From contig JAJYFW010000066.1 in assembly GCA_021785335.1 (NCBI GenBank), positions 1 to 8,001 of the forward strand: 8,001 nt of DNA, in the 5' to 3' direction. Below the pieces are notes generated by a model. It saw nothing but the letters and a program-made list of their open reading frames with translations. It had not been told where the DNA came from and did not search any database. Origin of the DNA: Pseudomonadota bacterium (lineage in GTDB: Bacteria; Pseudomonadota; Alphaproteobacteria; Acetobacterales; Acetobacteraceae). Made by a program: the position numbers and the translations under genes. Positions 1 through 7,080 of this stretch are shown here, piece after piece; position 1 is the first letter of the stretch, and the number at the start of each line of letters is the position of its first letter.

Positions 1-1317
<1,317 letters not shown>

Positions 1318-1343
1318 CGAGGCGCGGCGCCCTGCCCCCGGCC

Positions 1344-2126
1344 CTAGACCTGACGCTCGAGCATCAGGGTCTTGATCTTCGCGATCGCCTTGCCGGGGTT
1401 GAGGCCCTTGGGGCAGGTCTGCGTGCAGTTCATGATGGTGTGGCAACGATAGAGCTTGAACGGATCCTCCAGCGCGTCGAGCCGCTCGCCGGTGCGCTCG
1501 TCGCGGCTGTCGGCGATCCAGCGATAGGCCGCGAGCAGCACCGCGGGGCCGAGATAGCGGTCGCCGTTCCACCAGTAGGACGGGCAGGCGGTGGAGCAGC
1601 AGAAGCACAGGATGCATTCCCACATCCCGTCCAGCTTCTCGCGCTCCTCCTTGCTCTGCAGCCGCTCCGCGTCCGGCGGCGGCGGCGTGTCGGATTTCAG
1701 CCACGGGTCGATCGAGCGCAACTGCGCGTAGGCGCCGCTGAGGTCGGGCACCAGGTCCTTCACCACCGGCATGTGCGGCAGCGGGTTGATGCTCACCTCG
1801 CCCTTCACCTCGTCGATCGGCTTGAGGCAGGCGAGCGTGTTGGTGCCGTCGATGTTCATCGCGCAGGAGCCGCAGATGCCCTCGCGGCAGGAGCGGCGGA
1901 AGGTCAGCGTCGGGTCGATCTCGTTCTTGATCTTGATCAGCGCGTCCAGGACCATCGGGCCGCAGTGGTCCATGTCCACCGTGTAGACATCCGTGCGCGG
2001 GTTCTTCCCGTCGTCCGGGTTCCACCGGTAGATGCGGAAGGTCCGCGTGTTCTTCGCACCCGACGGCGCCGGATGCGTGGTCCCCGCGGTGACGCGGCTG
2101 TTGGCTGGAAGGGCGAACTCGACCAT
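1344..2126 (-). CDS. sdhB: Succinate dehydrogenase iron-sulfur subunit
   Basis: Electron-transfer subunit of complex II, 260 residues, the normal length. It passes electrons from the FAD in SdhA to quinone at the SdhCD membrane anchor. All three clusters have their ligands. The [2Fe-2S] cluster uses C80, C85, C88 and C100 (CREGICGSC then C at 100). The [4Fe-4S] cluster uses C171, C174, C177 and C238. The [3Fe-4S] cluster uses C181, C228 and C234. Assignments follow the E. coli enzyme. [16 protein letters not shown] (171-186) is the diagnostic stretch and the GLNPGKAI tail (241-248) is typical. The ATG at 2126 has GGAA (complement of 2133-2136) 6 bases upstream. The gap to the sdhA stop is only 12 bases, so the two are co-transcribed. 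No residue expected for function is missing. Confidence 0.98.
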   Translation of the reverse strand: MVEFALPANSRVTAGTTHPAPSGAKNTRTFRIYRWNPDDGKNPRTDVYTVDMDHCGPMVLDALIKIKNEIDPTLTFRRSCREGICGSCAMNIDGTNTLACLKPIDEVKGEVSINPLPHMPVVKDLVPDLSGAYAQLRSIDPWLKSDTPPPPDAERLQSKEEREKLDGMWECILCFCCSTACPSYWWNGDRYLGPAVLLAAYRWIADSRDERTGERLDALEDPFKLYRCHTIMNCTQTCPKGLNPGKAIAKIKTLMLERQV

Positions 2127-2136
2127 GGAACGTTCC
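2127..2136. repeat. Perfect 10-bp palindrome covering the sdhB ribosome binding site
   Basis: GGAACGTTCC lies directly against the sdhB start codon and contains the GGAA that serves as its Shine-Dalgarno. As RNA it can fold only into a 3-bp stem with a 4-base loop, so translational masking would be weak. It may be chance. Confidence 0.35.
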
Positions 2137-2138
2137 GA

Positions 2139-3950
2139 TCAGTAAACGCGCTTCTTGGGAGGAATGACGGAGACCTCGTTGGTCAGCGTCTGCATCCGCA
2201 CCGGCCGGTAGGCGAGCCGCACGGCGCCCTCGCCGTCGCACCAGGCCAGCGTGTGCTTCATCCACTCGTGGTCGTCGCGCTCCGGGAAGTCGTCGTGCGC
2301 GTGGGCGCCGCGGCTCTCGTGGCGGGCCTCGGCACCGACCATCGTGGCCATGGCGTTGCCCATCAGGTTCTCGAGCTCCATCGCCTCGACGAGGTCGGAG
2401 TTCCAGACCAGCCCGCGGTCCGCGACGGACATGTCGGCGAGGCCCTGCCAGACCTCGCGCATCCGCGCGACGCCCTCGGCGAGCGACTTGGAGGTGCGGA
2501 ACACGGCGGCGTGGCCCTGCATCGTGCGCTGCATCCGCTCGCGCAGGGTGGCGACGCGCGTGCCCCCCTTGGCGTGGCGCGCCGCGTCCAGCCGGTCGAG
2601 CGAGGCCTCGCCCGCGCCCGCCGGCAGCGGCCGCTGCGCGGCACCCGGCTTCAGCGTCTGTGCCGCGCGATGCGCCGCCGCGCGGCCGAACACGACGAGG
2701 TCGAGCAGCGAGTTGCAGCCGAGCCGGTTGGCGCCGTGGACGGAAACGCAGGCCGCCTCGCCCACCGCCATCAGCCCCGGCACCACCGCGTCCGGGTCGG
2801 TCCCGGTCGGGCGCAGCGCCTCGCCGTGCAGGTTCGTGGGGATGCCGCCCATGTTGTAGTGCACGGTGGGCAGCACCGGGATCGGCGCCTTCGTCACATC
2901 CACGCCCGCGAACACCCGCGCCGTCTCGGAGATGCCGGGCAGGCGCTCGTGCAGCAGGTCGGCGCCGAGGTGTTCGAGGTGCAGCATGATGTGGTCCTTG
3001 TGCGGACCGCAGCCGCGCCCCTCGTTGATCTCGATCGTCATGGAGCGCGAGACGACGTCGCGGCTCGCCAGGTCCTTCGCCGTCGGCGCGTAGCGCTCCA
3101 TGAAGCGCTCGCCCTCGGCGTTGGTGAGGTAGCCGCCCTCGCCGCGCGCGCCCTCGGTGATCAGGCAGCCGGCGGGGAAGATGCCGGTGGGGTGGAACTG
3201 CACGAACTCCATGTCCTGGCACGGCAGCCCGGCGCGCAGCACCATGCCGCCGCCGTCGCCGGTGCAGGTGTGCGCGGAGGTGCAGGAGAGGAACGCGCGG
3301 CCGTAGCCGCCGGTCGCGAGCACCACGCTCTGGGCGCGGAAGCGGTGCATCGTGCCGTCCTCCAGGCACCACGCCATCACGCCGCGGCAGGCGCCGTCCT
3401 CGTCCATGATCAGGTCGAGGGCGAAATATTCGACGAAGAACTCGACCTCGTGCTTCAGGCTCTGCTGGTAGAGCGTGTGCAGGATCGCGTGGCCGGTGCG
3501 GTCCGCCGCGGCGCAGGCGCGCTGGGCGGGGGATGCGCCGAAGTCCTTCATGTGCCCGCCGAACGGGCGCTGGTAGATCCGCCCGTCCTCGGTGCGCGAG
3601 AACGGCACGCCGTAATGTTCCAGCTCGTAGACGGCCGGCACCGCCTCGCGGCACATGTACTCGATCGCGTCCTGGTCGCCGAGCCAGTCCGACCCCTTCA
3701 CGGTGTCGTACATGTGCCAGCGCCACTCGTCCTCGCTCATGTTGCCGAGCGAGGCGGCGATGCCGCCCTGGGCCGCGACGGTGTGGCTGCGCGTGGGGAA
3801 CACCTTGGTGATGCACGCGGTCTTGAGCCCCGCGGCCCCCATGCCCAGCGTCGCGCGCAGGCCGGAGCCGCCGGCGCCGACCACCACCACGTCGTAGGTG
3901 TGGTCGATCACCTGGTAGGCGCCGCGGGAAGGCTTGCTCATCATGTTCAT
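2139..3950 (-). CDS. sdhA: Succinate dehydrogenase flavoprotein subunit
   Basis: Catalytic subunit of complex II, oxidising succinate to fumarate at the cytoplasmic face of the inner membrane; 603 residues, normal for the family. [13 protein letters not shown] (21-33) is the Rossmann FAD site. [10 protein letters not shown] (54-63) carries H56, the expected covalent FAD attachment histidine (E. coli H45). QFHPTG (251-256) carries H253 and SRDVVSR (296-302) carries R297, the catalytic acid in the E. coli enzyme. HYNMGGIPT (364-372) and the C-terminal [13 protein letters not shown] are also typical. The ATG at 3950 is preferred over those at 3944 and 3941 because GGAG (complement of 3959-3962) sits 8 bases upstream of it. 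The gene lies 48 bases behind sdhD and 12 bases ahead of sdhB. No truncation, frameshift or missing active-site residue is seen. Fumarate reductase is the only alternative; the sdhCDAB order and two separate anchor proteins favour Sdh. Confidence 0.98.
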   Translation of the reverse strand: MNMMSKPSRGAYQVIDHTYDVVVVGAGGSGLRATLGMGAAGLKTACITKVFPTRSHTVAAQGGIAASLGNMSEDEWRWHMYDTVKGSDWLGDQDAIEYMCREAVPAVYELEHYGVPFSRTEDGRIYQRPFGGHMKDFGASPAQRACAAADRTGHAILHTLYQQSLKHEVEFFVEYFALDLIMDEDGACRGVMAWCLEDGTMHRFRAQSVVLATGGYGRAFLSCTSAHTCTGDGGGMVLRAGLPCQDMEFVQFHPTGIFPAGCLITEGARGEGGYLTNAEGERFMERYAPTAKDLASRDVVSRSMTIEINEGRGCGPHKDHIMLHLEHLGADLLHERLPGISETARVFAGVDVTKAPIPVLPTVHYNMGGIPTNLHGEALRPTGTDPDAVVPGLMAVGEAACVSVHGANRLGCNSLLDLVVFGRAAAHRAAQTLKPGAAQRPLPAGAGEASLDRLDAARHAKGGTRVATLRERMQRTMQGHAAVFRTSKSLAEGVARMREVWQGLADMSVADRGLVWNSDLVEAMELENLMGNAMATMVGAEARHESRGAHAHDDFPERDDHEWMKHTLAWCDGEGAVRLAYRPVRMQTLTNEVSVIPPKKRVY

Positions 3951-3998
3951 CGCAACGGCTCCGAAATCGTCAGGCTCGGTTGGTCGAGGTGGCGCGCA

Positions 3999-4409
3999 TC
4001 AGCCGGCAAGCGCCATCTTGAGCACCGAGACGGCCGCGAGGATCGCGAGCAGCGCGGTCGCCGCCTTCATCGCCAGCAGCGTCGCCACGCGGCAGGACTC
4101 GCTGTGCACGTAGTCCTCGATCACCACCTGCAGGCCGAGCTGCATGTGCTGGAACATGCAGGCGATCAGCGCCAGCATCAGCGTCGCCGTCACCGGCCCG
4201 CCGATCCACTGCGCGATCCCCGCCCGGCTCGCGCCGGCATGCGCGATCGCGCCGATGACGAACCAGACCCCGAGCGGCACGAGCGCGACGGCGGTGAGCC
4301 GCTGCGCCCACCAGTGCCCGGTGCCGGACTTCGCGGAGCCGAGCCCGCGCGCGCGCCCGAGCATCGAGCGCATGATCGCGGCCTGCTGGCCGTGCGTGGG
4401 GTTGCTCAT
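3999..4409 (-). CDS. sdhD: Succinate dehydrogenase membrane anchor subunit SdhD
   Basis: Small hydrophobic anchor of complex II, 136 residues, with three predicted membrane helices at about residues 38-58, 71-97 and 107-133. With SdhC it binds heme b and forms the quinone site. H88 in MFQHMQLG is the likely heme ligand and D99-Y100 in IEDYVHSE the quinone-site pair. Their spacing of 11 residues equals that of H71 and D82 in E. coli SdhD, which supports the assignment in spite of low overall sequence conservation. The ATG at 4409 overlaps the sdhC stop in an ATGA arrangement (4406-4409), indicating translational coupling. The N-terminal GLGSAKSGTGHWWAQRLTA stretch is typical of alphaproteobacterial SdhD. 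Confidence 0.95.
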   Translation of the reverse strand: MSNPTHGQQAAIMRSMLGRARGLGSAKSGTGHWWAQRLTAVALVPLGVWFVIGAIAHAGASRAGIAQWIGGPVTATLMLALIACMFQHMQLGLQVVIEDYVHSESCRVATLLAMKAATALLAILAAVSVLKMALAG

Positions 4410-4837
4410 CGCATTGCCGCTCCCGCGACCAGGGTCAGCACCGTCAGCACCAGGGAGGCGCCGACCACGAGCTTGCCGGTGGCGTGCACCTCGGAAAGCT
4501 CGAACCCGCGCCCGGCGTCCCACCACAGGTGGCGCAGGCCGTTGCAGAAATGATACCAGAGCGCCAGCGTGAAGCCCGCGATCACCACCCAGCCGACCAC
4601 CGAGCCCATCAGCCCGGCGACGAGGGCGAACGCCGCGTCCGAGCTTGCCGCCGCCGCCAGCCACCAGACGAACAGCAGCGTGCCCACCGCCAGCGCCACG
4701 CCGGCCATGCGGTGCATGATCGAGAGGGTGGAGGTGATCTGCGGCCGGTAGACCTGCAGGTGGGGCGACAGCGGCCGGCGCACCCGCGCCCCCTCGCTGT
4801 TGCGCCCGCTCATCAGCGCCTCGCGCACATCAGCCAT
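4406..4837 (-). CDS. sdhC: Succinate dehydrogenase cytochrome b556 subunit SdhC
   Basis: Larger hydrophobic anchor of complex II, 143 residues with three predicted helices (about 39-63, 70-96, 118-141). RPLSPHLQVYRPQ (21-33) is the conserved cytosolic N-terminal motif. SIMHRMAG (39-46) supplies the S39 and R43 expected at the quinone site (E. coli S27 and R31). H96 in WYHFCNGLRHLWWD is the expected heme b ligand (E. coli H84). The start is set at the ATG at 4837 because GAGG (complement of 4847-4850) lies 9 bases upstream. A TTG at 4846 abuts that GAGG and is unlikely, and an ATG at 4813 would shorten a conserved-looking N-terminus. It is the first gene of the sdhCDAB operon and its stop overlaps the sdhD start by 4 bases. 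Confidence 0.95.
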   Translation of the reverse strand: MADVREALMSGRNSEGARVRRPLSPHLQVYRPQITSTLSIMHRMAGVALAVGTLLFVWWLAAAASSDAAFALVAGLMGSVVGWVVIAGFTLALWYHFCNGLRHLWWDAGRGFELSEVHATGKLVVGASLVLTVLTLVAGAAMR

Positions 4838-4866
4838 CGCTGGCAACCTCGCTTTGTTGCGGCTCG

Positions 4867-4895
4867 GACTTAGGCACGTTTCCCCACGGGGTCAA
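4867..4895 (-). promoter_or_regulatory. Candidate sigma-70 promoter of the sdh operon
   Basis: On the minus strand TTGACC (complement of 4890-4895) is followed after 17 bases by TAAGTC (complement of 4867-4872). The -35 is a good match to TTGACA, the -10 a modest one. The implied transcript start, near 4860, leaves a short leader of about 20 bases before sdhC. The spacer starts with CCCCGTGGGG (4882-4891), and a palindrome CGCATGCG (4896-4903) abuts the -35, both possible regulator sites. This is inferred from sequence alone. Confidence 0.45.
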
Positions 4896-4922
4896 CGCAT
4901 GCGCGGGCCGCCATCCGCCGGC

Positions 4923-5252
4923 TCACGACAGCAGCTTGAGCCCCGCGACCCCGCCCAGGATGAGCGCCAGGCATACCAGCCTTGCCGCCCCCGCGGGCTC
5001 GCCCAGCACCAGGATGCCCCAGGCGATGCCGCCCGCCGCGCCGATGCCGGTCCAGACGGCATAGACGGTGCCCATCGGCAGCACCCTCAATGACTGCGAC
5101 ATGAAGAAGAAGGACAGCGCCAGGCTCGCCACCACCGCCGCCGAGGGCGCGAGCCGCGTGAACCCGTCGCTCGCCTTGAGGAAGACGACCCACACGATCT
5201 CCATCACCCCGGCCCCGGCGAGCCAGAGCCAGGCTGCCGTCGCCCCCGACAC
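4923..5252 (-). CDS. sugE: SMR-family transporter of the SugE/Gdx (guanidinium exporter) type
   Basis: A 109-residue inner-membrane protein with four predicted helices, the standard size for small multidrug resistance proteins, which work as antiparallel dimers. Residues expected in the guanidinium/proton exporter Gdx are present with a constant offset of five from Gdx-Clo: G15, E18 (proton/substrate glutamate), W21, S47, Y64 and W67. GVMEIVWVVFLKASDGF (15-31) and YAVWTGIGAAGG (64-75) are of the SugE/Gdx rather than the EmrE type (compare EmrE AYAIWSG). Gdx proteins export guanidinium, and some related members export quaternary ammonium compounds; which applies here cannot be told. The start is a GTG at 5252, needed to keep the first helix whole; the Shine-Dalgarno is unclear. 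It starts 15 bases after the asd stop, so it is probably co-transcribed with asd, and ends 85 bases before sdhC. Confidence 0.9.
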   Translation of the reverse strand: MSGATAAWLWLAGAGVMEIVWVVFLKASDGFTRLAPSAAVVASLALSFFFMSQSLRVLPMGTVYAVWTGIGAAGGIAWGILVLGEPAGAARLVCLALILGGVAGLKLLS

Positions 5253-5267
5253 GGCCGCGCCCCGGCG

Positions 5268-6308
5268 CTATGCCGCGCGCTTCGCCAGCACGCCCTCGCC
5301 GCGCTTCGCCTGCGCCACCAGCACCTCGGCGATCTGCACCGCGTTCAGCGCCGCGCCCTTGCGCAGGTTGTCCGCGACGCACCAGAAGGCGAGCCCGTTC
5401 TCCACCGTCGGGTCCTCGCGCAGGCGCGAGACGAAGGTCGCGTCCTCGCCCTGGGATTCGAGGGGCGTGACGTAGCCGCCGTCCTCGCGCCGGTCCACCA
5501 CCTGCACGCCCGGCGCCTCGCGCAGGATCTCGCGCGCCGCCGCCGCCGTCACCTTGCGCTCGAACTCCACGTGCACCGCCTCGGCATGGCCGATGAACAC
5601 CGGCACGCGCGCGCAGGTGGCGATCACCTTGATGTCGGGGTCGAGGATCTTGCGGGTCTCCGCCGCCATCTTCCACTCCTCCTTGGTCGAGCCGTCGTCC
5701 ATGAAGCGGTCGATGTGGGGGATGACGTTGAAGGCGATCTGCTTGGTGAACTGCTCCACCACGATCGGGTCGTGCACCAGCGAGGCGCGGGTCTGCGCCA
5801 TCAGCTCCTCCATCGCCTCCTTCCCCGCGCCGGAGGTGGACTGGTAGGTGGCGACCACCACGCGGCGGATGCGGAAGCGGTCGTGCAGCGGCTTCAGCGC
5901 CACCACCATCTGGATGGTGGAGCAATTGGGGTTGGCGACGATGCCGCGCTTGATCCGCCCGAGCGCCTCCGGGTTCACCTCCGGCACCACCAGCGGCACG
6001 TCGGGCTCCATGCGGAACTGGCTGGTGTTGTCGATCACCACGCACCCGGCGGCGGCGGCGCGCGGCGCGTGCACCGCAGAGACCGAGGCGCCGGGCGAAA
6101 AGAGGCCGATGTCCCAGCCGGCGAAGTCGAACTTCTCCAGGCTCGCGACCGAGAGCGTCCGCTCGCCGAAGGAGATTTCCTGGCCCACGGAGCGGCCGGA
6201 GGCCAGCGCCGCCACCTCGCGCACGGGGAAGTTGCGCTGCGCCAGCGTCTTCAGCATCTCACGCCCGACCGCGCCCGTGGCGCCGACAACCGCGACCCGA
6301 TAGCTCAT
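5268..6308 (-). CDS. asd: Aspartate-semialdehyde dehydrogenase
   Basis: Reduces aspartyl phosphate to aspartate semialdehyde with NADPH, the branch point to lysine/diaminopimelate, threonine and methionine. The 346 residues are a normal length. GATGAVG (9-15) is the NADP-binding glycine motif; FSPGAS (70-75) lies in the cofactor-binding domain. NPNCST (126-131) holds the nucleophile C129. ATYQSTSGAGKEAMEEL (153-169) is the family stretch after it. RVPVFIGHAEAV (234-245) holds R234 and the catalytic H241. The ATG at 6308 has GGAG (complement of 6317-6320) 8 bases upstream. The gene lies 60 bases behind the ModE-like gene and 15 bases ahead of sugE. The 60-base gap has no clear promoter; it contains an imperfect GC hairpin at about 6331-6349. 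Asd is usually essential, so expression is presumably steady, from an upstream promoter I could not place. Confidence 0.98.
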   Translation of the reverse strand: MSYRVAVVGATGAVGREMLKTLAQRNFPVREVAALASGRSVGQEISFGERTLSVASLEKFDFAGWDIGLFSPGASVSAVHAPRAAAAGCVVIDNTSQFRMEPDVPLVVPEVNPEALGRIKRGIVANPNCSTIQMVVALKPLHDRFRIRRVVVATYQSTSGAGKEAMEELMAQTRASLVHDPIVVEQFTKQIAFNVIPHIDRFMDDGSTKEEWKMAAETRKILDPDIKVIATCARVPVFIGHAEAVHVEFERKVTAAAAREILREAPGVQVVDRREDGGYVTPLESQGEDATFVSRLREDPTVENGLAFWCVADNLRKGAALNAVQIAEVLVAQAKRGEGVLAKRAA

Positions 6309-6368
6309 GAACTGGTCTCCGTCTGGTGGTGGCCCCCGGTGCGGGCGCCGCTAAAGACGGGCCGCGCC

Positions 6369-6782
6369 TTACGCTTTCGGCGCGGTTGCGTCCAGCGCGA
6401 GCGCGGCAAGCTGCCTTGCGGCGAGCGCGGTCGCCCCCTGCTCGATCGCGCGGTAGCCGGCGACCAGCGCCGCCCCCGCCGGCGTGAGCCTGGCCCCGCC
6501 GCCGCCCGCGCCGCCGGCGGCGGCCACCACCAGCGCCGTGCCCAGCGCCGCGTTCAGCTCCTCCACCAGCGCCCAGGCGCGGCGGTAGGACATGCGCAGC
6601 GCCCGCCCGCCGGCCGAGATCGAGCCTTCCCGCCCGATCGCCTCCAGCAGCGCCACCTTGCCCGGCCCGACGCGCCCGCCGCCGGGCAGGTCGATGCGGA
6701 TGGAGAGGCGCAGGCCCTCCCAGCCGGTGTCCGCCGCGCCGGCTGTGCTGCTCTCCGGGGTCGCTCGCCTGCCTCGGGGCAT
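6369..6782 (-). CDS. ModE-like winged-helix DNA-binding protein lacking the Mop/TOBE domain
   Basis: A 137-residue protein that aligns with the N-terminal winged helix-turn-helix domain of ModE, the molybdate-responsive repressor. GPGKVALLEAIGREGSIS (39-56) and SYRRAWALVEELN (65-77) correspond to the helix-turn-helix of E. coli ModE (compare SYKSAWDAINEMN). GGAGGGGARLTPAG (90-103) matches the glycine-rich wing (GGKGGGGAVLTRYG). E. coli ModE is 262 residues and carries two Mop-type molybdate-binding domains after this; they are absent, so direct molybdate sensing is not expected. The residues after 105 look like the dimerisation helix. The ATG at 6782 is preferred, with AAGG (complement of 6790-6793) 7 bases upstream; an in-frame ATG at 6821 is possible but its GGCGGG directly abuts it. 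No modABC or molybdoenzyme genes are visible. Its target is unknown; asd downstream may simply be a neighbour. Confidence 0.85.
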   Translation of the reverse strand: MPRGRRATPESSTAGAADTGWEGLRLSIRIDLPGGGRVGPGKVALLEAIGREGSISAGGRALRMSYRRAWALVEELNAALGTALVVAAAGGAGGGGARLTPAGAALVAGYRAIEQGATALAARQLAALALDATAPKA

Positions 6783-6797
6783 CGGGACACCTTGGTT

Positions 6798-6819
6798 GCG
6801 ATTTCCCCGCCGGAATCGC
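6798..6819 (-). repeat. Imperfect inverted repeat in the leader of the ModE-like gene
   Basis: GCGAT and TCC on the left (6798-6806, one bulged T) pair with GGA and ATCGC on the right (6812-6819), an 8-bp stem around a 5-base loop. It ends 15 bases before the start codon and close to the Shine-Dalgarno, so it could be an operator (perhaps autoregulatory) or a leader hairpin. Function is not shown. Confidence 0.35.
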
Positions 6820-6881
6820 ATCCCGCCGGCATGCCGATCAAGGGCCGCGTGGGGGCGCGGGTTCGTTACGGGGGCGGTTTC

Positions 6882-7064
6882 GTCCGCCCCACCCCAGGCG
6901 GACAGGACCGGGCGCGCAACGAACACCCCCGGGCGGATGGGAAAAAAGCCAGGGCGGACAAGGGCGGACGAAGGCGGACGGAACGCGGACCATCCGCAGG
7001 GACAGGGGGGCGGACGGAGCGGATGGCCCCCTTTAGGGGCCATCCGTCCGTCCGCTCGTCCGCC
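6882..7064. repeat. Cluster of GGCGGAC heptamers in both orientations
   Basis: Exact GGCGGAC occurs at 6897-6903, 6953-6959, 6963-6969, 6973-6979 and 7009-7015, and its complement GTCCGCC at 6882-6888 and 7058-7064. The copies at 6953, 6963 and 6973 are spaced exactly 10 bases, about one helical turn, and a near copy, CGCGGAC, follows at 6984-6990. The pair 6882-6888/6897-6903 forms a 7-bp stem with an 8-base loop. It could be a binding-site array, a degraded repeat element or low-complexity drift. Confidence 0.6.
7021..7045 (-). terminator. Strong hairpin behind ampG, possible terminator
   Basis: GGATGGCCCC (7021-7030) and GGGGCCATCC (7036-7045) form a perfect 10-bp stem with a 5-base loop. 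It begins 35 bases after the ampG stop. The flanks 7009-7020 and 7046-7064 can extend the pairing with bulges. No T-tract follows immediately on the minus strand; the only T6 run (complement of 6942-6947) is some 70 bases further on. It could end or stabilise the ampG transcript. Confidence 0.5.
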
Positions 7065-7080
7065 TATTCCAGTGTAGAGT

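Larger units (their letters stand above)
6783..7080. other. 298-base non-coding spacer between ampG and the ModE-like gene
   Basis: No coding sequence here looks real: open frames over it are low-complexity Arg/Gly/Pro readings of GC-rich DNA. It holds an imperfect hairpin in the modE leader (6798-6819), the GGCGGAC heptamer region (6882-7064), the hairpin behind ampG (7021-7045) and an A6 run at 6942-6947. The ModE-like gene presumably has its promoter here, but I found no -10/-35 pair good enough to call. Confidence 0.7.

Noticed and set aside
1318..3816. The open minus-strand frame upstream of the phosphatase that would make it a 1053-residue fusion protein
   Set aside because: That extension reads sdhB and sdhA out of frame and is low-complexity Arg/Gly/Ala. 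The phosphatase fold is complete from the ATG at 1317, so the extension is a GC artefact.
1440..4553. A plus-strand open frame of about 1037 codons antisense to sdhB, sdhA and sdhD and ending in sdhC
   Set aside because: It is rich in Arg, His, Ala and Val with no domain I recognise, and the minus strand there encodes four fully conserved complex II subunits. Long antisense frames are expected where third codon positions are nearly all G or C.
6942..6997. Small hairpin (6985-6997) plus the T6 run on the minus strand as an intrinsic terminator
   Set aside because: The stem is only 5 bp and lies about 37 bases from the T-run, too far for an intrinsic terminator.
6783..7043. N-terminal extension of the ModE-like protein up to about 7043
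   Set aside because: The extension translates the GGCGGAC repeat region into Pro/Arg-rich sequence unlike ModE, and a good Shine-Dalgarno precedes the ATG at 6782.
6882..7064. The repeated GGCGGAC units as a CRISPR array
   Set aside because: Units are 7 bases, spacing is irregular outside one 10-bp run, orientation is mixed, and there are no spacer-sized unique segments or cas genes.
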